A stretch of DNA of 64,000 nucleotides from Candidatus Thiodiazotropha sp. (ex Myrtea sp. 'scaly one' KF741663) (GCA_025655555.1 JAHXIQ010000002.1:372001-436000), one strand, 5' to 3'; positions 1 through 9,731 are shown, numbered from the stretch's first letter. The notes: a model not told the origin generated them from the letters alone. A program made the numbers and translations.

Positions 1-392
1 TGAAAGGGGTGTCCATCCGATGTGGACTCTCCATTGACTTTGATAGAACTCAGATAGATGAAGCGTTTAACGCCAGATCTGGCGGCATGACGAGCAAGAT
101 GTAATGTGCCGTCATAATTGAGTGCTTTGTATGCAGGATAGGATTCCTCGTGATTATCCTTAAATCTATGCACGCGTGCGGCGAGGTGTATTATGCATTC
201 GAATTCAGATAACTGACCTTTGTAATCAGTCGTGCCATCGATTGTATCGACAATTATTTTCTCTACACCGTGTGCAAGCATTGAGCTGCTCTTGCGTGTC
301 AGTGCTGTTATTTGATGCGAACCATGGGACAAGAGTTTTTTTATGATCGCACGTCCAATAAACCCTGTCGCACCAGTGACTAAAATATTCAC
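1..392 (-). CDS. NAD-dependent epimerase/dehydratase, 3' end cut by window
   Basis: Reading leftward from a GTG at 392, the frame gives an extended short-chain dehydrogenase N-terminus with a glycine-rich NAD loop (GATGFIG, residues about 7-13). A conserved LAARVH segment and a YLSSIKVNGE segment follow, as in GalE/WbpV-type sugar-nucleotide epimerases. About 130 residues are present and the C-terminus lies outside the window. It directly follows the UDP-aminosugar genes, so a role in making or modifying a nucleotide sugar for the same glycan is likely. The ATG overlapping the GTG is out of frame, so GTG is the start. The exact substrate cannot be told. Confidence 0.85.
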   Translation of the reverse strand, partial: MNILVTGATGFIGRAIIKKLLSHGSHQITALTRKSSSMLAHGVEKIIVDTIDGTTDYKGQLSEFECIIHLAARVHRFKDNHEESYPAYKALNYDGTLHLARHAARSGVKRFIYLSSIKVNGESTSDGHPF

Positions 393-428
393 ATTAAGTA
401 ACCCAGGTAACGGCTGTTAGTTTAATAC

Positions 429-1565
429 TCACCCGGATGGCTGCTTGTGCCAGATTGTCCGGTTAATATAATCGGTATAGCTGAGAACGATTCGTGCAAT
501 CTGTTTTGAAACAGATGTTTTCTGATAGTCACTAACGATAGCTATATCCCTTTCAGATGTTTGGTGTTGAGAAGTGACCATTTCGACAGCTTCCATTATT
601 CTTTCTGACTGCAAGCCACTCATGACCAACGTACCTTCATCCATACCTTCCGGGCGTTCATGGGCATTACGGATTGTAATAGCAGGAAGGTTTAACAGAG
701 ATGCTTCTTCCGTGATTGTGCCGCTGTCAGAGAGAATGCAGTAGGCTGACATCTGTAGTCTGATGTAGTCAAGAAATCCAAAAGGCTTCATGAATGATAT
801 CAACGGTGACCTGGTCTTTGAGCCTAGCTCCTCCATCCTTTTTCGCGTTCTGGGATGTGTTGATACAATTATTGGCATGGTATATTTATCCGCCAAATGC
901 TCAATCGCATTGAGTAAGCTCTTGAGGTTTTTTATGTCATCAACATTTTCTTCACGATGAGCACTGACAATGAAATATTTTCCCTCTTCAAGACCTTCCC
1001 GGGATATCACATCCGACGCGAGAACTTTTGGCATATAGAAATCGAGCACTTCCTGCATGTGCGAGCCACTTTTTATGATGGTCTCTGGCGCCAACCCCTC
1101 TGCAATCAAATAGCGTCTAGCGTGTTCAGTGAGAACCAGATTGATATCGCTAAGGTGGTCGAGGACCTTTCGGTTCAGTTCTTCTGGTGCCCGTTGGTCG
1201 AAGCAGCGGTTGCCAGCCTCCATGTGAAAAACGGGTATTTTATGCCGCTTCGCTGAGATAACTGCCATGCAGGTGTTGGTGTCACCATAGAGCAACAATG
1301 CATCAGGTTTGATCAATGTCAGTAGTTCATCAGCTTTTGCGATAACATCGGCAATTGCCTTTGACGGCGTATCTCCCTTTACGTTGAGAAAGTGGTCTGG
1401 TTTACGTATCTCAAGATCCTGGAAGAAGACTTCATTGAGTTCATAGTCGTAGTTCTGACCTGAATGAACCAGGACATGGTCCATCTGTTGGTCAAGTTCT
1501 GCGATAACACGGCTCATTTTAATCAGCTCAGGGCGTGTGCCGACGAGTGTCATGACTTTAAGCAT
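429..1565 (-). CDS. UDP-N-acetylglucosamine 2-epimerase family (WecB/FnlC/WbvD-like)
   Basis: This is a non-hydrolysing UDP-HexNAc 2-epimerase fold. It shows GTRPE at residues 9-13, HSGQNYD near 34, GDTNTC, HMEAGNRCFDQR, SAHREENVD and SDSGTITEEAS. The HMEAGNRCFDQRAPEE form is typical of the FnlC/WbjD/WbvD subgroup, which inverts C-2 of a UDP-2-acetamido-2,6-dideoxy-L-hexose as the last step of L-FucNAc or L-QuiNAc synthesis. I chose the ATG at 1565 (378 aa): it overlaps the previous stop by 8 bases and removes an atypical 19-residue leader. It is the third gene of a translationally coupled trio with the two genes upstream. The reaction type is confident; the sugar is inferred from the neighbours. 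Confidence 0.9.
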   Translation of the reverse strand: MLKVMTLVGTRPELIKMSRVIAELDQQMDHVLVHSGQNYDYELNEVFFQDLEIRKPDHFLNVKGDTPSKAIADVIAKADELLTLIKPDALLLYGDTNTCMAVISAKRHKIPVFHMEAGNRCFDQRAPEELNRKVLDHLSDINLVLTEHARRYLIAEGLAPETIIKSGSHMQEVLDFYMPKVLASDVISREGLEEGKYFIVSAHREENVDDIKNLKSLLNAIEHLADKYTMPIIVSTHPRTRKRMEELGSKTRSPLISFMKPFGFLDYIRLQMSAYCILSDSGTITEEASLLNLPAITIRNAHERPEGMDEGTLVMSGLQSERIMEAVEMVTSQHQTSERDIAIVSDYQKTSVSKQIARIVLSYTDYINRTIWHKQPSG

Positions 1566-2568
1566 TGAGCATTTCCTGCACATAGTCGAGTTTGAGCAAT
1601 AGCTGCTTGACACCTTCGACATCCAACCTGTCTGTGTTGTGGGAGGTATAGTCGGATACTTCAGATATTTTTTGCTCTCCCTCTACAAAATATTTCTTGT
1701 AATTGAGGTCTCTATCATCTGCAGGAATGCGAAAGTAGCGTCCCATGTCTTCGGCCCGGGCCATCTCCTCTCGGGAGACTAGAGATTCATAGAGTTTCTC
1801 ACCATGCCTTGTGCCTATAATTTTAATTGGATTGTCCCTGTTGAAGAGCTCCTTCAATGCCTGCGCCAGGTCGCCTATCGTCGATGCGGGCGCTTTCTGA
1901 ATGAAAATGTCACCCTGACGACCGTACTCATAAGCATGAAGAACAAGATCTACGGAGTCTTCAAGTGACATTAAGAAGCGTGTCATTTCAGGATCAGTAA
2001 TTGTAAGGGGCTCACCTGAAAGCAGTTGGTTTATAAATAGGGGAATGACTGAACCGCGGGAGGCCATGACGTTTCCATAGCGCGTGCAGCAAGTGATAGT
2101 GCCATCTGCCGGGACCATCCTGGATTTGGCAACGACAACTTTTTCTGCCATTGCCTTGGAGAGTCCCATCGCGTTAATCGGGTAAACTGCCTTATCGGTA
2201 CTCAGTACGATCACACGGCCAACTCCTTTGGCTACCGCAGCATTCATGACGTTTTCTGTGCCAATAATGTTAGTGCGTACTGCCTCCATCGGGTAGAACT
2301 CACAGGATGGTACTTGTTTTAATGCCGCAGCATGAAAAACATAGTCAACACCATCCAAAGCGTCATAAAGGCTTGAGTAATCACGGACATCTCCGATGTA
2401 GAATTTGACCTTGTCATTGGCAAGCTCGATTCGCATATCCTCTTGCTTCTTTTCGTCGCGACTGAAAATACGGATTTCCCTCACATCGGTAGAAAGGAAA
2501 CGATTCAGTACTGTTTTGCCAAAAGATCCGGTCCCCCCGGTAATCATGAGCACCTTGTCATCAAACAT
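1558..2568 (-). CDS. UDP-GlcNAc 4,6-dehydratase/5-epimerase (CapE/FnlA/WbjB-like)
   Basis: An extended SDR of 336 aa. The NAD loop GGTGSFG is at residues 11-17, with HAAALKQVP, the STDKAVYP segment, and AMGLSK at the place where most SDRs have YxxxK. The Tyr-to-Met change is a known mark of the CapE/WbjB group, unlike PseB. These enzymes turn UDP-GlcNAc into a UDP-2-acetamido-2,6-dideoxy-L-4-hexulose in the cytosol, the first step toward L-FucNAc, L-PneNAc or L-QuiNAc. Its start overlaps the stop of the RmlD-like gene by 8 bases and its stop overlaps the epimerase start by 8 bases, so the three are probably made in fixed ratio. Confidence 0.92.
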   Translation of the reverse strand: MFDDKVLMITGGTGSFGKTVLNRFLSTDVREIRIFSRDEKKQEDMRIELANDKVKFYIGDVRDYSSLYDALDGVDYVFHAAALKQVPSCEFYPMEAVRTNIIGTENVMNAAVAKGVGRVIVLSTDKAVYPINAMGLSKAMAEKVVVAKSRMVPADGTITCCTRYGNVMASRGSVIPLFINQLLSGEPLTITDPEMTRFLMSLEDSVDLVLHAYEYGRQGDIFIQKAPASTIGDLAQALKELFNRDNPIKIIGTRHGEKLYESLVSREEMARAEDMGRYFRIPADDRDLNYKKYFVEGEQKISEVSDYTSHNTDRLDVEGVKQLLLKLDYVQEMLNA

Positions 2569-3445
2569 CGATAGGGCCTTTTGTCAGTAAATAATCATTA
2601 TGCATGGTTTTTATCAGATCAGGCCATACAGGTGGTTGATAGCCAGTTGCCGATTTAAACAGATCAGAATTGAGAGAGCGGTCAATGATGAGCTCGACAC
2701 TCGGGACAATTTCTATATCCTTCTTGTAGATGGAAGCAATTAGTGTGAGTAAATCATATTTTGTGATTGGGTCTGTAGAGACATGGAACAGGCCATGTAA
2801 ATCAGCTACTGGAAGTACGTGATCATGAATGATACGGGCCAGTTCAATAGTCGGTAAGCCGGAGAAGATGGCCTTCGTGAAGCCTTTGACTTGCTCAGAA
2901 CTGTTTAAAAACCAGTCAACGAGTGCATGATTGGAATGCAGTTCATGGCCAATGATTGATGTTCGTAATGTGATGGCATTCGTCTCATAGTTGACTTCAC
3001 CGATATGTTTCGATTTTCCATAAAGATCATCGGCATCTGATAAGTCTGACTCTAGGTAATTGCCTGATCTGCCAGAAAAAACACAATCTGTGCTGATATG
3101 AATCAATCTGCAGCCGGCCAGTTGGCAGAGTCGTGAAAGTCGATGAGGAAAAAGTGAATTTATTGGAACTGCTACTAAGGGATCTTTGGCTGATGAGAGC
3201 TGTTTGATTAGACCGACACAATTAATGACTACATCGGGGCGGGTCTCTGAAAGGAGGTTTATCACCCCGTCTTGCTGCAGGACATCGACGCCAGTAATTA
3301 TCCTCTCATGCCATGGAGCGGGAAAGTGAGCTAGGTCTCGGTGGCTGCGTAGAGTCCCCACCACATCATGATGATGGACACTAGAAAAATGCCGGAATAC
3401 AGCATTGCCTAGCATACCGCTGATGCCCAGAATCAAAATTCGCAT
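2561..3445 (-). CDS. RmlD-like SDR, probable UDP-4-keto-hexosamine reductase (WbvR type)
   Basis: A 294-aa protein with an N-terminal dinucleotide loop (GISGMLGN, residues 7-14), an HISTDCVFSG segment and YGKSK as the YxxxK pair near 142. It is the length of dTDP-4-dehydrorhamnose reductases. It lacks the C-terminal cupin domain that makes CapF/FnlB/WbjC about 370 aa. In Vibrio cholerae O37 a protein of this build (WbvR) sits between WbvB and WbvD and reduces C-4 on the way to UDP-L-QuiNAc. By position and size this is the likely counterpart. The product (L-QuiNAc rather than L-FucNAc) is an inference. Confidence 0.85.
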   Translation of the reverse strand: MRILILGISGMLGNAVFRHFSSVHHHDVVGTLRSHRDLAHFPAPWHERIITGVDVLQQDGVINLLSETRPDVVINCVGLIKQLSSAKDPLVAVPINSLFPHRLSRLCQLAGCRLIHISTDCVFSGRSGNYLESDLSDADDLYGKSKHIGEVNYETNAITLRTSIIGHELHSNHALVDWFLNSSEQVKGFTKAIFSGLPTIELARIIHDHVLPVADLHGLFHVSTDPITKYDLLTLIASIYKKDIEIVPSVELIIDRSLNSDLFKSATGYQPPVWPDLIKTMHNDYLLTKGPIDV

Positions 3446-3460
3446 ATCTATTCTCTAAAC

Positions 3461-4696
3461 CTATTCTTTTGTGATACGTTGTTGTAGTATCTCAACCAAT
3501 CGGCGGGTCTGGGATTCCAATTCAAAATGTTGCACGAAATATTCGTGACCCCTTCTGCCCATTGCTGCGCGTTCCTCTGGGGTTGAATGGTAGAGTTTTC
3601 TGATGCTGTCCGCCAGCCCTGAGGCATCTTCTGCACGAGAAGTGAGTCCAGCGCCGGCTTCATCGATAATTCTTGCTGTTTCACCATTAATTGAAGCCAG
3701 AATGGGTTTGGCGGCAGCAAGGTAGGCCTGAACTTTGCTAGGTACGGTATAAGAGAAAATCTCTTCATCTTTCAGTAAGACAAGAAGGCCTTCCGCATGT
3801 TGATAGAGTTGGGGCATCATTTCGACGACTAGGCGCCCTGTCAGAATAAGGTTCCTGAGCCGCTTTTCCTGGATTTTCTCTTCAATCCGGTCTGACATGC
3901 TTCCACTGCCGACCAAGAGGATTTTCAGATTGGTTAGATCCTGAAGGTGTTCAGCAGCTTCCAAAAGAGTCTCCAGTGCCTGAGCAGTACCGAGGTTGCC
4001 AGAGAAGACGAGGCAGAAGTTCTCATCCAATGTCTGCAAAATCGCAGGTGGTAGCTGTGCTCCTGCCATTTTTTCCTTTTCGATATTGGCACTCGAAAAG
4101 TTTGGATAGTAGACGATCTTGTCAGCTGCAGCCATTTTTGACACAGGCTGTGAAAACGCCTTTGACTGTATTAACAAGGTATCGGCAAATCGGTAGATCA
4201 AGCGAACAATCTGTTTGATAAAGAGCAGAATTATGGGTTTGGAAACATGGCCTGTAGCTGTGAGGCTTTCAGGCCAGAGATCCTGTATCCAAATGGCCAG
4301 ATGAGACTTCGTAAGATATTTTATAGGGATTGCTGTGATTGCAGATGTCATGGGTGATGGCGCAAAAAATATGATGGCATCATATCTCTGCCCACGGATA
4401 AGTCTGGGGAACCTGATTAAGCCGGAGTAGAGAAATGAGAGGTAATTCAGAGCCAGGTTTTTCGTGCCACCTGCGTACCTAGGACGTAAGGGTACGCGAT
4501 GCACCTGAATGCCGCCAGGTGTCTTTTCACTTTGCAATCCAGATGAGCGGTAGCCTTGGAAAATCTTGCCCTCAGGGTAGTTTGGCTTGCCAGTAAGAAC
4601 GGTAACAGTATGACTAAATTTGGAGAGTTGGCTTGCCAACTCATTGATTATAAAGGTTTCTGGCCAGAAGTATTGTGTGACAATCAGAATGTTCAC
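3461..4696 (-). CDS. Glycosyltransferase family 4, WbuB-like
   Basis: A GT-B fold transferase of 411 aa. The N-terminal half opens with MNILIVTQYFWPE and contains WIQDLWPES. The C-terminal half has a nucleotide-binding domain with VFSGNLGTAQALETLLEA and the region YTVPSKVQAYLAAAKPILA. These features match the WbuB family, which in enteric and Pseudomonas O-antigen clusters is found beside fnlABC/wbjBCD and adds an L-FucNAc-type residue. It lies 15 bases upstream of the RmlD-like gene and overlaps the preceding transferase by ATGA, so it is likely the transferase for the sugar made by the next three genes. Confidence 0.88.
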   Translation of the reverse strand: MNILIVTQYFWPETFIINELASQLSKFSHTVTVLTGKPNYPEGKIFQGYRSSGLQSEKTPGGIQVHRVPLRPRYAGGTKNLALNYLSFLYSGLIRFPRLIRGQRYDAIIFFAPSPMTSAITAIPIKYLTKSHLAIWIQDLWPESLTATGHVSKPIILLFIKQIVRLIYRFADTLLIQSKAFSQPVSKMAAADKIVYYPNFSSANIEKEKMAGAQLPPAILQTLDENFCLVFSGNLGTAQALETLLEAAEHLQDLTNLKILLVGSGSMSDRIEEKIQEKRLRNLILTGRLVVEMMPQLYQHAEGLLVLLKDEEIFSYTVPSKVQAYLAAAKPILASINGETARIIDEAGAGLTSRAEDASGLADSIRKLYHSTPEERAAMGRRGHEYFVQHFELESQTRRLVEILQQRITKE

Positions 4697-5838
4697 TTGT
4701 CTTTCTGCTTCCTAAGGATATGGCCATATAGCTCAAGATATGAATTTACAATGACATCCCATGCATAATATTCAGTAACATAGTCATGCCAGACAGGTGC
4801 AATTCCCTTCAGTACATCCGGGTTGGAAAGTAATTTTGTTAATCCCTCTGCTAAGCCGGTTACGGTAGCTGGCACCTCTAAACGAGGATCCAGTTTAGAT
4901 ACGTCATTGAAACCACATTGATCTGTAAGCAGAACCGGTATGCCACAAATACCCGCTTCTAGTGCAACGATGGACATGGCTTCCTGTCGTGAAGGTACTA
5001 CCAGTAACTTGGCGCTGCGGTAAGTTGCTGATTTGTCTTCTCCGCTTACATAACCTAAAAAGTGAACACGCTCTGATAAACCTTCCTGATCAACGATGTG
5101 ACTCAGCTGAGAATGCATGCCACCATCTGGTCCAGCAAAAACAAGATGAAATTCTGGCAAGCAGGCCTGCACTCTTAAAAAAGCTTGCAGGAGAAGATCA
5201 GGGCCCTTGATTTGATTGAGCCGTCCCATAAAGAGTATCAAAGGAGAAACGGGTAACCCCCTTCGATTCAAGAACTTTTCAGTATCTGTAACCGGAAACT
5301 CTTCTTCATTCACACCATTTGGGATAACAGTAATACGAGAAGATGGGATCCCATAGGCTTCAAAATGAGGAAATTCACCCTGCGTGACAGCAATCCATGC
5401 AGTCGCATTACGAATGATCGAATTTCCTACAAGCATGTTGTAAATACGCTTTAGCCAACCTGATCGGCCAAACAAGAGAAGTGACCCGGCTGGGCAGACG
5501 GCATAGGGTTTACCTGAAAGTCGAACAGCGAGATAAGCGAAAGCATTAAGTATACTCCAATGGCCCATAAGGTGGATGAAATCGGCATCTTGTACTTCAC
5601 GTCGTATAGTTTTCCATTTCAGCCAAGGCACATAAAAGCGAGGCCATATACAAGGTAACACAACAGCTTTTGCCGGAGCTAGGGCCACCACCCTTGAATT
5701 ACTGAGACCAATATCTAGTGTCAATACAGTGCAAGTCGCGCCATGTTTTGCCATGAAGCGACTCATTTGAAAAGTTCTTTCTGCCGTCCCACCGCCAGAT
5801 TTTAGATCAATAGATGAGTTGATATTAAGTATATGCAT
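4693..5838 (-). CDS. Glycosyltransferase family 4 (GT-B)
   Basis: A 381-aa retaining GT-B transferase. The N-terminus has the loop SGGGTAERTF (residues 14-23), where acceptor or phosphate contacts are made in GT4 enzymes. The domain junction is ITVIPNGVNEEEFP and the C-terminal domain starts at LILFMGRLNQIKGPDLLLQAF. The EAMSIVALE stretch is the usual E-x7-E nucleotide-sugar motif. It ends in an ATGA overlap with the WbuB-like gene. No signal peptide or membrane segment is visible, so it probably works at the inner face of the cytoplasmic membrane on a lipid-linked chain. Donor and linkage cannot be told. Confidence 0.88.
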   Translation of the reverse strand: MHILNINSSIDLKSGGGTAERTFQMSRFMAKHGATCTVLTLDIGLSNSRVVALAPAKAVVLPCIWPRFYVPWLKWKTIRREVQDADFIHLMGHWSILNAFAYLAVRLSGKPYAVCPAGSLLLFGRSGWLKRIYNMLVGNSIIRNATAWIAVTQGEFPHFEAYGIPSSRITVIPNGVNEEEFPVTDTEKFLNRRGLPVSPLILFMGRLNQIKGPDLLLQAFLRVQACLPEFHLVFAGPDGGMHSQLSHIVDQEGLSERVHFLGYVSGEDKSATYRSAKLLVVPSRQEAMSIVALEAGICGIPVLLTDQCGFNDVSKLDPRLEVPATVTGLAEGLTKLLSNPDVLKGIAPVWHDYVTEYYAWDVIVNSYLELYGHILRKQKDK

Positions 5839-5855
5839 TAACTAAAGACCTGAAA

Positions 5856-6803
5856 TTATTTGCTGTGGAATTTTTGATACCATCTTGCGTATTGTTTTAA
5901 TCCTAAATCGAAATTCATAGGTCGATGAAATCCCAATCCAAGTAATTTTTCTGGCGCGTAATTGGAGTATGGATTTACGTTATTTCGACCAAGACATATC
6001 AACAGAAACTTTAAAACTATAAGTGGAATAGAAAAATGAAAGCGATAGTTCGGTATATGCAACTCTTGCATTAAACGATGCTCAATATCCATAAAATTAT
6101 TGTTTGGGTTATCATCATCTGAAACGATAAATATTTCACCCAATAAATCTTTGTTATATTCAATCAAAAACAGTATTGCAGCAACAACGTTAGATATATG
6201 TACAAGGTTCATTCGGCGTTTTCCGAAAAGAGAAGACTTTAGATAATTTCTTTTTCGATTTCCTGCCATTAGATCGGAGGCAAGTTTTTTTAATGGCTCT
6301 CCTCCTGGACCAAATACTGCCGTAGGTCTCAAAATCACAACATCAAAGTTTCTGCGAGCCGCGTTGATAACAGCTTCCTCAATTTTTAGTTTGTTGATGC
6401 CATATTCGGTAACTGGATTGGGGATAGTATTTTCAGTTATAAGATTAATTGATACGCGTCCCACTACAGCAGCTGTGCTGCAATGTATGAGTCTCCTGAC
6501 ACGGGCTGCCGTGCATGCGTTTAAAAGATTATGTGTTGCAAATAGATTTCCCGCTTCATCTGTCTTCCAGAGATATACCAAATTAACAACAGTGCAATTT
6601 GCTTCGAAGAAGCCATCAAGTGATGTTGGACTTAACAAGTCTCCTTTGAAAATTACCAACCTGTCTCTTGCGTCAGCACAATCAAAATCAAGGCTCCCCG
6701 TTCTAGAAAGCACTTTTATGCGACATTCCTCGAGATGCAATAATTCGGTGACTAAGTGTCGACCTATGTATCCAGAGGCGCCTAAGATTGCAATTGTTTT
6801 CAT
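5856..6803 (-). CDS. NAD-dependent epimerase/dehydratase family protein
   Basis: An extended SDR of 315 aa with an N-terminal GASGYIG loop (residues 8-14), an HCSTAAVVG segment holding the catalytic Ser/Thr, YGINK as the YxxxK pair (about 133-137) and an ILRPTAVFGPGG segment. The family modifies nucleotide-activated or lipid-linked sugars. It is placed between two transferases and probably belongs to the same operon (17-base gap to the downstream gene). A second protein of this broad type lies at the far end of the other arm. Substrate unknown. Confidence 0.82.
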   Translation of the reverse strand: MKTIAILGASGYIGRHLVTELLHLEECRIKVLSRTGSLDFDCADARDRLVIFKGDLLSPTSLDGFFEANCTVVNLVYLWKTDEAGNLFATHNLLNACTAARVRRLIHCSTAAVVGRVSINLITENTIPNPVTEYGINKLKIEEAVINAARRNFDVVILRPTAVFGPGGEPLKKLASDLMAGNRKRNYLKSSLFGKRRMNLVHISNVVAAILFLIEYNKDLLGEIFIVSDDDNPNNNFMDIEHRLMQELHIPNYRFHFSIPLIVLKFLLICLGRNNVNPYSNYAPEKLLGLGFHRPMNFDLGLKQYARWYQKFHSK

Positions 6804-6897
6804 CTAATTATGTGAAAAACATGATTGTTACAGATAAATGCGCCTATTACCTAAATTCATATTATACAATCTAAGCATGAACCTTTAAGTTGTTTTG

Positions 6898-7920
6898 CTA
6901 AACAAAAAGTTTTACTCGCATATGTGACAATACATACACAAAAAGCTTTTTCAAAATTATTACTCTAGATTGTTTTATGCTTAGCAGCGCTTGTGTGCGA
7001 GCTTCCCCGAACCTCGAATCAGCCAAGAGGTATCTTGCATAACTATATCTTACCTTACTTTCGATTAAGCTAAATGATGATGTGTGTTGATTTTCTAGAT
7101 AATCATCAAGGAACTCCAAGTGGATGATCATATCGGTAAAGAATTTATCATATATGGGTTTTAATTTTTTGCTCCAGCTTCCAGTAGAGTTTACGCGGTA
7201 TACAGATAAAGGCTTATTAATGAATAAAGCTCTACCACCTGCCGAAGCCGCTAACACCTGAAGAAAGAAATCTCCAACAGGCGCGCTTTGAAACCAGTGT
7301 GGTAATCCCTCAAATACAGATCTGTGTAGTAAAAGAGATGCAGTTGGAGTAGCTTCTCCACCAGCCTCTATAAAATCAGCTATCAACCAGACTTTTTTGG
7401 ATGTTCTGGTTTTGTAATGTCGATACTCACCAGATTGATCTAAGCATAAAGCACTGTGGCATATTAGGTGACAGTCCAAATATTGAGATGCTAACTCAAC
7501 TTGCATCTCAAGTTTATTAGATGAAATCCAAAAGTCATCACCTTCACATAGAGCAATATAGTCTCCTGATGCATGGGGAAAGCTGACTAGAGATGGTTTC
7601 TTGCCTTGAGAGTATTGATTATTGGTCTGAATTATGGGTTTAATTATTCCTGGATATCTAGATGAGTATTCTTGAACAATTTCTTTAGTGCCATCAGTTG
7701 ATGCATCATCATGCAAGATCACTTCAAAGGGAAAGGTGGTTTTTTGTATCAGAAAGCCGCGAAGTGCATCTTGAAGGTATGTTATTTGGTTAAATGTAAG
7801 ACAAAGAATGCTCACAACAGGCTTTTTGTAGCCCGTCTCCCAACTAGCTACTATCTCTTCCTCTGTTGGCAACGACATAGCGCGGAAAGCTGTTATGTCA
7901 AATTCTACTTTTTTTACCAA
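6898..7920 (-). CDS. Glycosyltransferase family 2
   Basis: A 340-aa GT-A transferase. The nucleotide-binding start is VSILCLTFNQITYLQDAL (residues about 35-52), then the first acidic motif HDDASTDGT. The metal-binding region is ALCEGDDFW, a DxD-type site, near 125-133. The C-terminal 100 residues carry no recognisable catalytic motif. It resembles transferases of the GT2 group common in O-antigen and capsule loci. The 94-base gap downstream and 205-base gap upstream are AT-rich and show no gene or terminator. Confidence 0.87.
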   Translation of the reverse strand: MVKKVEFDITAFRAMSLPTEEEIVASWETGYKKPVVSILCLTFNQITYLQDALRGFLIQKTTFPFEVILHDDASTDGTKEIVQEYSSRYPGIIKPIIQTNNQYSQGKKPSLVSFPHASGDYIALCEGDDFWISSNKLEMQVELASQYLDCHLICHSALCLDQSGEYRHYKTRTSKKVWLIADFIEAGGEATPTASLLLHRSVFEGLPHWFQSAPVGDFFLQVLAASAGGRALFINKPLSVYRVNSTGSWSKKLKPIYDKFFTDMIIHLEFLDDYLENQHTSSFSLIESKVRYSYARYLLADSRFGEARTQALLSIKQSRVIILKKLFVYVLSHMRVKLFV

Positions 7921-8125
7921 AGAGTTGTCTCCTAAAAGGGGCTGATTACTGGCGTGACAGAGATAAATGAAGGTTAGTTGTTCGTTGCGTTGTTTACTGA
8001 TCCAAAGCTTTACATATTATTGCGCTATTTTGGTATTTTGAAACATAAAGTTCGTTAAAGGATTTGTATGAGAAACGTGAAGTATCTCATTAAGGTGGAT
8101 GTACTATTGAATAATTGCATGTCAG

Positions 8126-9655
8126 TTATGGCATCATACTACGTATCTTATTGAAAGAGGAAAGTAGAAGTCTCCGGCTTGCATTAGAAACCAACATGTT
8201 TACCATCAACATCATCAGGCCGGTACAACCCAAGGTAAGGAATACCCCAAATCTATCTAGACCGGCAAAGTCTATATTCAAACCATCAACCAACAAAAGT
8301 AATACTGTTGTACAAATAAGAATTGGAGCAATATCCTTTAAAAACCACGGCCTATGTATGCCTGGAGCAAATTTATTATGCACAATAGGTGTCCAGATAA
8401 TGAAGGTAAGTAATCTAAGTGCAAACCATGTTACGGCTACACCTAAAGCACCATGTTTAAATGCGACATAAATAATTAGAGGGATTTGGATACTTGCAGT
8501 AATCGAATTGTAGATCACGTGCATTTTCAACTTACCGTAAGCAAACTGTAAATAGTATTGGAAGGCACTTATAGCAAAAATCCCATTACCTAAAGCAAAC
8601 CAAAAAAGTATTGGTCCAGCCCATTCTGCTGCTCTTCTATCTCCTGACCAGGCGAATAATAGTTCTGTAGAAAACAGAGCAATAATTCCTGTTAGGGGCA
8701 GCATGATTACAGCCATGATCTGAGTCGAATTCCTATACAGCGCGAGCATATCCTGCTCTCTGCCCTGAGACAGGAGGTGTGTCATACGTGGTAGTATTGC
8801 TTGGCTGATTGGGCCAGTAACACTTAAAATGCCCGCTGAAATAATTGCTACCAATGTGAAATAGCCATATTCCGATAATGGTAAAATACTCGAGAGTATT
8901 ATTTTATCCAGTTGGGTTAGTAACACCCATATGCCAGCTGTATAGGCTATCCCTGCTGCAAAAGGAATCAATGGCTTTAGTGTATTCCAAAAAAAGTTAA
9001 GGCCAACTCGTTCAGATGACGGCATTAAAGAATAAAACATAGCGGCCATGCAGATTAACTCAATAACACCAATGATTAGCTGATAAATAAAGAAATATAC
9101 AAAATCATTTGTAATAAATTGTAAGAGTAATAATGCACCAATAAACTTTAAGCTGACTAATATTACATTGGCAACGTTCAATCGTACTTGATTTTCCAGG
9201 CCCTGGATGCCACTTCTATAGAGTGTTGAGAAAAAGCGTAATCCGATAATCGCACCCATTAGCATGATGCAAATGGATACGTCATGCCTGGGAAGTGATG
9301 TAATATTTAGCCAATGATTTGTAATCCAATCGCTGATTGCGGAAATGCTCAGAAAAATGACCAGGGCGAGAGTGAAAACTATAAATTCTAAGCTTCTTAG
9401 CAGCTTTTTTATTTCAAAAAAGTCAACTTTATGCCCTCTTGAATATGCTGCTTGGCGGGAAAGTAGTGGTGACATCCCCATATCCAGCAATTGCATCCAT
9501 GCCTGTAAGATTGTGAAAAACCCAACCAACCCAAAGGCCTCCGGGCCAAGGTACTGTAGATACAAAGGGAAGATCACAATGCCAGTAACAGTTGTGTAGC
9601 CAATCCCAAAGAAATTTGCAATTGTGTTCCACTTTAATGACCGGCTACTTTTCAT
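8126..9655 (-). CDS. Wzx-type lipid-linked oligosaccharide flippase
   Basis: A 509-aa very hydrophobic protein with about 12-14 predicted membrane helices. The N-terminal pattern NFFGIGYTTVTGIVIFPLYL is typical of the polysaccharide-transporter (MOP/MATE) superfamily, and the central ILSSILPLSEYGYF with LSVTGPISQAILPRMT also fits it. Such proteins flip undecaprenyl-diphosphate-linked repeat units across the inner membrane. The other arm encodes an ABC exporter, so the locus holds two distinct export routes. No Wzy polymerase was recognised in the window; it may lie beyond the left edge. Confidence 0.88.
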   Translation of the reverse strand: MKSSRSLKWNTIANFFGIGYTTVTGIVIFPLYLQYLGPEAFGLVGFFTILQAWMQLLDMGMSPLLSRQAAYSRGHKVDFFEIKKLLRSLEFIVFTLALVIFLSISAISDWITNHWLNITSLPRHDVSICIMLMGAIIGLRFFSTLYRSGIQGLENQVRLNVANVILVSLKFIGALLLLQFITNDFVYFFIYQLIIGVIELICMAAMFYSLMPSSERVGLNFFWNTLKPLIPFAAGIAYTAGIWVLLTQLDKIILSSILPLSEYGYFTLVAIISAGILSVTGPISQAILPRMTHLLSQGREQDMLALYRNSTQIMAVIMLPLTGIIALFSTELLFAWSGDRRAAEWAGPILFWFALGNGIFAISAFQYYLQFAYGKLKMHVIYNSITASIQIPLIIYVAFKHGALGVAVTWFALRLLTFIIWTPIVHNKFAPGIHRPWFLKDIAPILICTTVLLLLVDGLNIDFAGLDRFGVFLTLGCTGLMMLMVNMLVSNASRRLLLSSFNKIRSMMP

Positions 9656-9731
9656 CTTTCAATTATCATGAATAAGACAAGATGGAATAATTTTCATATC
9701 TGAAGTAATCGTAAGATATTTATCATTAAAT

